Assembly (NCBI GenBank): GCA_030671985.1
Contig: DAOVHI010000007.1
Coordinates: forward strand, 1-18,620
Reading direction: 5' to 3'
DNA: 18,620 bases
Origin: JAHJDO01 sp030671985 [NCBI: bacterium]
GTDB taxonomy: Bacteria; JAHJDO01
The notes under the pieces were generated by a model. The model was given only the letters and a program-made list of their open reading frames with translations, ran no database searches and was not told the DNA's origin. How positions within the stretch are numbered: position 1 is the first letter of the stretch; each line of letters opens with the position of its first letter. The position numbers were made by a program, and so were the translations under genes. Of the stretch, positions 8,240 to 13,905 are shown piece after piece.

Positions 8240-9325
8240 TTATTTTCTTGCCTTGATTAGTATTCTCAGATGAAGAAGCGCAAAAATGATGGTAGCCAAC
8301 CAGGCAGCAAGCCATGGTTTAAGAGTTCCGTTTCTTCCTGTCGCTAATATAATAGGAATTGCTATTCCATAATATATAAATCCAATGCTCAGAGCGATTC
8401 CAATGCTTTCCTTTTTACCCCTTTTGCCAACAGCAAGCATTATAGAAAAGGCAATAATTACCATTACAAGATTTGAGAATGGCAGCGATATTCTTGAATA
8501 CAGTTCCGTCAACTCTCTATACGGATAGCATTTAACTTTTCTTAAACTTTTAATGCGGCGTTTTAGGAGTTTTATGTCCAGATGTGGTAATTCGGCTTGT
8601 TTAATCAAAAGATCGCGAGGTGTTTCTGTGATATCAGACACTAATTGTTTGAAATTTTCAGTTTTAAGAATAGAGCCTTCCATATCAAATACACGAACCA
8701 GTCCGTTAAAAAGCATCCATTTCTTATTTATCCATTTTGCCTCTTTAGCATTAATTGTGTTTTGAATATTATAATTTTCATCATACTGAGTTATTTGAAT
8801 ATTACGCATAGATTGCTCTTTAGCATTAAAAAGACCTACATGAACGATCCTGTTTTTTACATCCAAAAATGAGAAGTCAGTCCATATTTTCTTTTTAATT
8901 TTGTATTGCTTGCCAATATTGACTTTCCATATATAGCGCGCTTTTGCCATAGATTTGGGAGCAATATTCATACTCACAGGGATAGACGCTAGACTTATAA
9001 TTGCGGAAACCAATAAAAATGGCATTAAAATTTTCGCAGAACTCACTCCGCTAGCCCACAATGTCATCAACTCGTTATGTTTATTGAGGTAATTTAAGGT
9101 TATTATTATGCCTATAAGAGTTGAGATGGGCATTAGCTTTATATACATATCCGGCAGCATGTTCCTGTAATAGTTTACAATGTCAATGAATTTTGCGCCT
9201 TCTGATACAAATTCGGGTGTATTGCTTATTAGATCTATTATCAGATATAAACACATAAATGCCGTTAGGCAGCAGAAGAATGAACACAAAAAACTTTTTA
9301 TGAGATATCGATCTATAACTTTCAT
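8240..9325 (-). CDS. lptG: LptG-type lipopolysaccharide export permease
   Basis: The 361-residue product is a YjgP/YjgQ (LptF/LptG) family inner-membrane permease. Six membrane helices are split by a periplasmic beta-jellyroll-like domain of about 170 residues. The N-terminal MKVIDRYLIKSFL motif, the conserved segment NELMTLWASGVS and the C-terminal FIYYGIAI region are typical. In LptB2FG, LptF and LptG extract lipopolysaccharide from the inner membrane and pass it to LptC and the LptA bridge. The start ATG is four bases downstream of the lptF stop, with AGGTAG overlapping that stop as the ribosome binding site. I call it LptG rather than LptF because it is second in the pair, the usual order. 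No lptA, lptB or lptC gene is visible. Confidence 0.9.
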   Translation of the reverse strand: MKVIDRYLIKSFLCSFFCCLTAFMCLYLIIDLISNTPEFVSEGAKFIDIVNYYRNMLPDMYIKLMPISTLIGIIITLNYLNKHNELMTLWASGVSSAKILMPFLLVSAIISLASIPVSMNIAPKSMAKARYIWKVNIGKQYKIKKKIWTDFSFLDVKNRIVHVGLFNAKEQSMRNIQITQYDENYNIQNTINAKEAKWINKKWMLFNGLVRVFDMEGSILKTENFKQLVSDITETPRDLLIKQAELPHLDIKLLKRRIKSLRKVKCYPYRELTELYSRISLPFSNLVMVIIAFSIMLAVGKRGKKESIGIALSIGFIYYGIAIPIILATGRNGTLKPWLAAWLATIIFALLHLRILIKARK

Positions 9326-9329
9326 TTTT

Positions 9330-10421
9330 CTACCTATGGCTATAACTGGTTTTATAAATTAAATATATTCCTATTGTCGCAATTATGATATTTGGCAGCC
9401 ACATTGCCACAACAGGCGGTATGTAGCCTTTTTGACCTATTATTGATCCCAGCATCATCAATAAGTAGTGAAGGAAAATAACAGGTATACCTATGCCTAT
9501 AGCCGCAAATTTACTGCTGCGGCGATATCTAATACTCAAAGGAATGCCTATTAGGATAAACGGAATAAATGTAAAAGAAAGAGAAGCTTTTCTATATAAT
9601 TCCACGGATAATTTATTCGCATTAGTCTTTGTATTCATGATTTTGTTTTTCAAATCGTTAGAAGTCATTTCAATAGCGCTCTTTTTTAATTTAATTGTAC
9701 CATATACAAGTGAACCGAAATCTATAGGATAAATCTTGAAAGAGCATTTAAAATATTCGTTTGGATTTTTGGGATTAAACTCTTCAACAGAGCCGTTTTC
9801 TAACTTAAGAATCATACTCTCATTTTTTGGGTCAGATATAAAACGTCCTTGTTTTGCAGTTATCGTTCTCACCGAGGAGTCTGGTTTTGACTGGTGAATT
9901 ACCACATTGTATAGAATTTTGTTTCTAATTTTATCGGCATAAAAAGTGTAACCCTTAAATATCTTCATCGGGGTTTTTTCTTTTAGAAGAGCTGAGGAGT
10001 TCAAAATGCCAATTTCTTTAAATAATTTCTTTGAAGAAAAGTTTGCTTTAGGAGCAATTGTATTATTTAACGGCCAGGAGATTAAACACAATATTATACC
10101 AATAGCAAGGATTGGAGGTGTGATTATTCTATAAGGATCTATTCCGTTTGCCTTCATGGCAATGATTTCATTATCGGAAGATAGTCTGCCAATAGAGGTA
10201 AGGATAGCTACAAGCACTGCCATTGGTAAGGTATATGTTAGAAGAAAGGGGAGAAGGTATACAACTAGTTTTGATAGGCCGAGTATACTAATTTGCTCAT
10301 TAACCAGCATATTTGCCAGTCTGAACATGTTTCCCATAAACAGAATAAACGTAAAGACACACAGACTTGAGAAGAAAGGGGCTATGAATTCTCTTAAAAT
10401 ATAGCGGGTTAGTATTCGCAT
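9330..10421 (-). CDS. lptF: LptF-type lipopolysaccharide export permease
   Basis: The 363-residue product is the second YjgP/YjgQ family member, with the same plan as its neighbour: N-terminal MRILTRYILREF, about three membrane helices, a periplasmic beta-rich domain at roughly 125-265, then C-terminal helices. The conserved cytoplasmic-side motif appears as DNEIIAMKANGIDPYRI, close to the family pattern around the LptB coupling helix. It should pair with LptG to form the membrane part of the LPS extractor. It starts 12 bases after the mlaD stop. I see no convincing Shine-Dalgarno sequence in that gap, so translation may depend on ribosomes finishing mlaD. Attachment of lptFG directly behind mla genes places LPS and phospholipid transport in one operon. 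Confidence 0.9.
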   Translation of the reverse strand: MRILTRYILREFIAPFFSSLCVFTFILFMGNMFRLANMLVNEQISILGLSKLVVYLLPFLLTYTLPMAVLVAILTSIGRLSSDNEIIAMKANGIDPYRIITPPILAIGIILCLISWPLNNTIAPKANFSSKKLFKEIGILNSSALLKEKTPMKIFKGYTFYADKIRNKILYNVVIHQSKPDSSVRTITAKQGRFISDPKNESMILKLENGSVEEFNPKNPNEYFKCSFKIYPIDFGSLVYGTIKLKKSAIEMTSNDLKNKIMNTKTNANKLSVELYRKASLSFTFIPFILIGIPLSIRYRRSSKFAAIGIGIPVIFLHYLLMMLGSIIGQKGYIPPVVAMWLPNIIIATIGIYLIYKTSYSHR

Positions 10422-10433
10422 AAAATATTGGTA

Positions 10434-11690
10434 TTATCTTGCTGCGCCCATTAAGCCAACAAGATATTTGATGTCCTGATCATTGTATTCTATTTTTATA
10501 CCTGCTATGAATGAAGGATTATCCAGAATATCTTCCGCTCCGGCAATTACATAATAACTTCTATCTTCCCATATTTTATAGCTCAGATTTGTTCTAAGGA
10601 AGAATGGAGAGCTGTAAATAGCGCTGTGTCCTTCAACCGTGATAAAGGTTTTTTTATCTGGGAGCATATAATCCGCTCCAAGCCCTGCGCCTGAGTTTAT
10701 CAGTCCGCCTCTGACTGTCAGATTATTGTCAAAGAATTTTAACGCAAGCTGTACATCATATTCGGTTTTATATCTCTCTTCTTTTGAATTGCCCGTGCCA
10801 AGCTTGCTTGCTCCAACAAGATAATATTTATCATCAGAAGGTTCAATTCTTATATAGCCTTTATTTCTAAAAGATCCCTCTCTGGCAGAATATACGCTTT
10901 CGCCGCCCAGCCATGTCTTTATTTCTCTCATTTTACCAAGAACATCTTTTGCGTCCTCAGATGCTGATTTTGCCGATTTCACAGTTTTTCTAGCATCCTC
11001 ATACAATTCTTCATCATAAATTAGTTTACCAACAGTGCCCTCGCCTTTATCGATTTTTTTTACGATTTTTTTGATCGTTTTAACCGTCTCTTTTACTTCC
11101 GTTCCAATTCCCTCAAATTCATCGATGACTTTTTGCGCTTTGTCAGATGTTTCTTTTGCTGACTTCATAAATTCAGAAGTATTCTTATAGAGTTCTTCAT
11201 CGGTTAAGAGTTTACCTGCTGTTCCTTCTCCTCTTTCGACTTTCTTCGTAAGATTCCCAATAGTTTCCGATATCTCTCCCGCTTTGGTAAAGAGTTGATG
11301 TAATTGGTAAGGGTCCACTCCATCAACAACGCTGTCAGGTTTTAGAACAGGGCTGTCCGTAGTTCCCATTGTAATGCCAACGTACTTGCCTCCCATGAGG
11401 CTTACGTCATTGATGCTAAATGCGGAATTTTGCCTAAGTATTGTTTCTTTTTTGATCCATAATGAAACCTGTATTTTATTATTTTTTACATCGAAGTCTT
11501 CAACGCGTCCCACTTTCATTCCAGCTAATGTTACCGTATCTCCTCTCTTGAGTCCGCCTATCTGGCTGAAGTTGACTTTTATTATGTATCCGCTTTCAAA
11601 TACTCTAATTTTACCCACCCAAAAGGTTAGAGCCATAAGCAGTATAATGCCTACAAAAAACGCTATTCCAACTTTCTTTTCAGTATTCAA
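10434..11690 (-). CDS. mlaD: MlaD-type MCE domain protein with C-terminal beta-rich (barrel-like) domain
   Basis: The 418-residue product starts with one membrane anchor (about 7-26), then an MCE domain at about 35-118 with the typical GLKRGDTVTLAGMKVG and SLMGGKYVGI motifs. MCE domains form hexameric hydrophobic tunnels for lipids. A helical stretch follows that contains two copies of a (R/K)GEGTxGKLxxDEELY motif, at 153-168 and 215-230 (62-residue period). The last ~150 residues are rich in alternating polar and aromatic strands with RGGLINSGAGLGADY, resembling a barrel-like tail I associate with some proteobacterial MCE proteins. The chain could therefore span the periplasm. The start is TTG with GGAGG at 11697-11701 placed six bases upstream. 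It belongs with the MlaE and MlaF genes just before it. Confidence 0.88.
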   Translation of the reverse strand: MNTEKKVGIAFFVGIILLMALTFWVGKIRVFESGYIIKVNFSQIGGLKRGDTVTLAGMKVGRVEDFDVKNNKIQVSLWIKKETILRQNSAFSINDVSLMGGKYVGITMGTTDSPVLKPDSVVDGVDPYQLHQLFTKAGEISETIGNLTKKVERGEGTAGKLLTDEELYKNTSEFMKSAKETSDKAQKVIDEFEGIGTEVKETVKTIKKIVKKIDKGEGTVGKLIYDEELYEDARKTVKSAKSASEDAKDVLGKMREIKTWLGGESVYSAREGSFRNKGYIRIEPSDDKYYLVGASKLGTGNSKEERYKTEYDVQLALKFFDNNLTVRGGLINSGAGLGADYMLPDKKTFITVEGHSAIYSSPFFLRTNLSYKIWEDRSYYVIAGAEDILDNPSFIAGIKIEYNDQDIKYLVGLMGAAR

Positions 11691-11711
11691 AGCATACCTC
11701 CATATTCTTTA

Positions 11712-11735
11712 AACTCACGATTTAAATCGTGAGTT
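11712..11735. repeat. 24-bp perfect palindrome at the mlaF-mlaD junction
   Basis: AACTCACGAT, TTAA, ATCGTGAGTT is a perfect inverted repeat able to form a 10-bp stem with a four-base loop in RNA. It overlaps the last codons and stop of mlaF and reaches into the 31-base gap before mlaD. There is no U-tract after it in the direction of transcription, so it does not look like an intrinsic terminator. It could be an mRNA stability or processing hairpin, a protein-binding site, or one copy of a dispersed palindromic element. No second copy is seen in the window. Confidence 0.8.
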
Positions 11736-12879
11736 CAGTTTCTTTATCAGTTATAGGGCCAACATTGCTTCCTGTAATAAACTGTTTGACAATGGGATTG
11801 TCAGTATTTTTAATTTCCTGAACAGTGCCCACCTGAATAATCTCACCATTATATAACATTGCTATGCGATCTGCAATCTGATATGCGCTTACCATATCAT
11901 GAGTTATTACTATTGACGTAGTGTTCAACGTATTCTCAAATCCTAAAATAAGCTTATTGATGGAATCCGATCTAACCGGATCAAGTCCGGTTGTCGGTTC
12001 GTCATAAAACATAATTTCGGGATCCATGCTAACTGCCCTTGCAAGTCCAACTCGTTTTTTCATACCTCCGCTTAAATCAGCAGGCTTTAAATTTTGAGTA
12101 CCGTCTAAACCAACTATTCCGAGCTTATTTTTGACTATTTTATTCATATCTTCTTCGCTCAGATTTGTATGCGCTTTCAAGCCCAATTTTATGTTCTCTG
12201 CAACAGTAAGAGAATTAAGCAGTGCAGCAGACTGAAAAAGCATACCAAATTTTCTTCTGATCTTATTAAGCTCATTATCTGAAATTTTCGCAATGTCAAT
12301 CCCGTCAACTTCCAGTATTCCCGAATCCGGTTTTACAAGTCCAATTATATGTCTTAGAAGCACAGTTTTTCCGCATCCGCTGCATCCAATAACAACAATA
12401 GTTTCTCCGCGTCTGATTTTAAGATTAACTCCTTCTAATATCTTTTCATATCCAAAACTTTTGTGCAGGTCAACAATATTGATTATTATTTCTTTAACTT
12501 TTACAAACTTAACAATTCTTTGCACTGCGTTTTTCTCTATATGCTCAAATTCCAGACCGGTTTCATAATATTTTTCCCCGCTTGAGGTCACTATTGCCCT
12601 CTGCCATTTCACAATACCTTTTGCAGTTATCTCCTCTTTACTGCTGTCGGGAAGAGAGAACCTTAAATATATTAGAGAATCGGGTTTTAAACCTTCTTGG
12701 GTTTTAAAACAAATACCTCCATCGCTTATATCTTTGGATTTTCTTTCTTCTTTGTGCGTGAGGGCTGTATGTTCGGAAAGCTCAGTGCTTATTAATATAT
12801 TTATTTCAATCGGCAAACGAGAATATCTTCTACGTTCATCGAAACTAATTTTTTCGTCCAGCTTATCTATTTCTATCAT
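11722..12879 (-). CDS. mlaF: MlaF-type ABC ATPase with N-terminal PilZ domain
   Basis: The 385-residue product joins two domains. Residues about 13-127 form a PilZ domain with both c-di-GMP-binding motifs intact: RxxxR at R17-R21 (RRYSR) and DxSxxG at D50, S52, G55 (DISDGG). Residues about 134-372 are an MlaF/Ttg2A-type ATPase: Walker A GCSGCGKT at 165-172, Q-loop near 216, signature LSGGMKKR at 269-276, Walker B IMFYDE at 289-294, H327. No ATG, GTG or TTG codon lies at the domain boundary, so the ABC part has no obvious start of its own and the fusion looks genuine. MlaF is normally only about 270 residues. An AAGAG precedes the ATG, 13 bases after the mlaE stop. C-di-GMP control of lipid transport is inference. 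Confidence 0.93.
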   Translation of the reverse strand: MIEIDKLDEKISFDERRRYSRLPIEINILISTELSEHTALTHKEERKSKDISDGGICFKTQEGLKPDSLIYLRFSLPDSSKEEITAKGIVKWQRAIVTSSGEKYYETGLEFEHIEKNAVQRIVKFVKVKEIIINIVDLHKSFGYEKILEGVNLKIRRGETIVVIGCSGCGKTVLLRHIIGLVKPDSGILEVDGIDIAKISDNELNKIRRKFGMLFQSAALLNSLTVAENIKLGLKAHTNLSEEDMNKIVKNKLGIVGLDGTQNLKPADLSGGMKKRVGLARAVSMDPEIMFYDEPTTGLDPVRSDSINKLILGFENTLNTTSIVITHDMVSAYQIADRIAMLYNGEIIQVGTVQEIKNTDNPIVKQFITGSNVGPITDKETELTI

Positions 12880-12892
12880 TTTTTTAGCTCTT

Positions 12893-13654
12893 TTAGAAAA
12901 ACATACTGGTTAAGAAGTAATCAAACATTGCAATCAATAGAAACGAAATGACAACAGAAGAGGTAGTTGATTTACCAACACCTTCAGCTCCGCCTCTGGT
13001 TCTAAATCCCTGATGACATGATACTATTGAGATAATTATGCCAAAAACAAATGCCTTTACTAATCCGCTATATATGTCTTTTATTGTTAAGTAGTTTTTG
13101 ATGCTGTCTAAGTATGTAGTGGTGTCCACTCCTATTCGGAATTTTGATACAATAAATCCTCCCGCCATGCCTACGCAATCTGAGTATATAACCAGAATAG
13201 GAAGCATGATTATGCATGCCAGAAATCTTGGCATTACCAGATATCTGACAGGGTTTATTGCCAGTGTTTTGAGAGCGTCTATCTCCTCAGACACCTGCAT
13301 TGTTCCAAGTTCTGCTGTCATTGACGCGCCAACTCTTCCTGCAACTATAAGTCCTGTAAGAACAGGTCCCATTTCCCTGCACATAGAAGCTGATACTATT
13401 GATCCTATCAGATGCTGGATGTGATATTTGGAAAGCTCAGTTCCCGTTTGAAATGCGAGTACCATTCCTGTAAGAAGCAATATTAAAGACGTGATAGGAA
13501 GCGTATAAACGCCCATTTCCAGCATTTGTTTTGCGATAGGCTTCAGATTCTTAAATGCAGACTTACACCAATATACAGTTTTTGCTAATAGTATTAAGAC
13601 CTCTCCTGTATAATCCAGAGCGTCTGCGATTCTGCTGTATATACTTGGTTTCAC
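12893..13654 (-). CDS. mlaE: MlaE-type lipid transport permease
   Basis: The 253-residue product is an MlaE (YrbE) family ABC permease. It carries the family block from REMGPVLTGL through GRVGASMTAELG and VSEEIDAL to INPVRYLVMPR, followed by hydrophobic helices and a C-terminal GFRTRGGAEGVG motif. It forms the membrane part of the MCE-type phospholipid transporter with MlaF and MlaD, encoded next. The start is GTG at 13652-13654 with GAGG five bases upstream. That ribosome binding site lies immediately after the 3' end of the tRNA-Arg gene, and mlaE begins only 11 bases past it. The gene therefore probably has no promoter of its own and is transcribed from the tRNA promoter. Confidence 0.93.
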   Translation of the reverse strand: MKPSIYSRIADALDYTGEVLILLAKTVYWCKSAFKNLKPIAKQMLEMGVYTLPITSLILLLTGMVLAFQTGTELSKYHIQHLIGSIVSASMCREMGPVLTGLIVAGRVGASMTAELGTMQVSEEIDALKTLAINPVRYLVMPRFLACIIMLPILVIYSDCVGMAGGFIVSKFRIGVDTTTYLDSIKNYLTIKDIYSGLVKAFVFGIIISIVSCHQGFRTRGGAEGVGKSTTSSVVISFLLIAMFDYFLTSMFF

Positions 13655-13665
13655 TTTTTCCTCAG

Positions 13666-13739
13666 TACGCCTGGCCCGATTCGAACGGGCGACCTTCAGA
13701 TTCGAAGTCTGCCGCTCTATCCAGCTGAGCTACAGGCGC
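13666..13739 (-). tRNA. tRNA-Arg (anticodon TCG)
   Basis: A complete cloverleaf is visible: acceptor GCGCCTG pairing with CAGGCGT (G1-U72 wobble), D arm GCTC/GAGC, anticodon loop CTTCGAA giving TCG, and T arm GCCCG-TTCGAAT-CGGGC. The discriminator base is A and no CCA is encoded. The top pair of the anticodon stem (27-43) is a G-A mismatch. Four bases separate it from tRNA-His. Confidence 0.95.
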
Positions 13740-13743
13740 GATT

Positions 13744-13820
13744 TGGGGTGAGTGACGGGAGTCGAACCCGCGACTTCCAGAACCACAATCTGGCGCTCTG
13801 CCAACTGAGCTACACCCACC
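13744..13820 (-). tRNA. tRNA-His (anticodon GTG)
   Basis: The cloverleaf has acceptor GTGGGTG paired with CACTCAC, D arm GCTC/GAGC, anticodon stem CCAGA/TCTGG with loop TTGTGGT giving GTG, and T arm GCGGG-TTCGACT-CCCGT. The discriminator is C73, and the extra G at position -1 typical of tRNA-His is encoded just before it. The span includes that G-1 and an encoded CCA end, which the adjacent tRNA-Arg lacks. Confidence 0.95.
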
Positions 13821-13833
13821 ACGATGCTGAATA

Positions 13834-13862
13834 ATACTAATATATAGGGTTGCAAAAAGCAA
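13834..13862 (-). promoter_or_regulatory. Predicted sigma70-type promoter for tRNA-His/tRNA-Arg and probably mla-lpt
   Basis: On the minus strand TTGCTT (13857-13862) and TAGTAT (13834-13839) are separated by exactly 17 bases. The -10 box ends 13 bases before the first base of tRNA-His, so transcription would start only a few bases ahead of the tRNA, as is usual for tRNA promoters. No other promoter-sized gap exists before lptG, so this may drive the whole minus-strand block. Confidence 0.6.
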
Positions 13863-13875
13863 GAGTATTAATTTA

Positions 13876-13905
13876 TTGACAGGTAATGTTTTTGAAGAGT
13901 ATATT
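13876..13905 (+). promoter_or_regulatory. Predicted sigma70-type promoter for the envelope-protein pair
   Basis: A consensus TTGACA (13876-13881) is followed after 18 bases by TATATT (13900-13905). The predicted transcript start near 13912 would fall after the TTG start codon at 13905 and two bases before an in-frame GTG at 13914. Either this promoter is not used or translation begins at the GTG on a nearly leaderless message. It is divergent from the tRNA promoter, with 13 bases between the two -35 boxes. Confidence 0.4.

Noticed and set aside
11687-11695. Tiny ATG-CTT-TGA frame before the mlaD start
   Set aside because: The ATG is one base from GGAGG, too close for initiation; the TTG at the proper spacing is the better start.
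11712-11735. Intrinsic terminator between mlaF and mlaD
   Set aside because: The palindrome forms a stem but no U-run follows on the transcribed strand, and mlaD needs to be transcribed through it.
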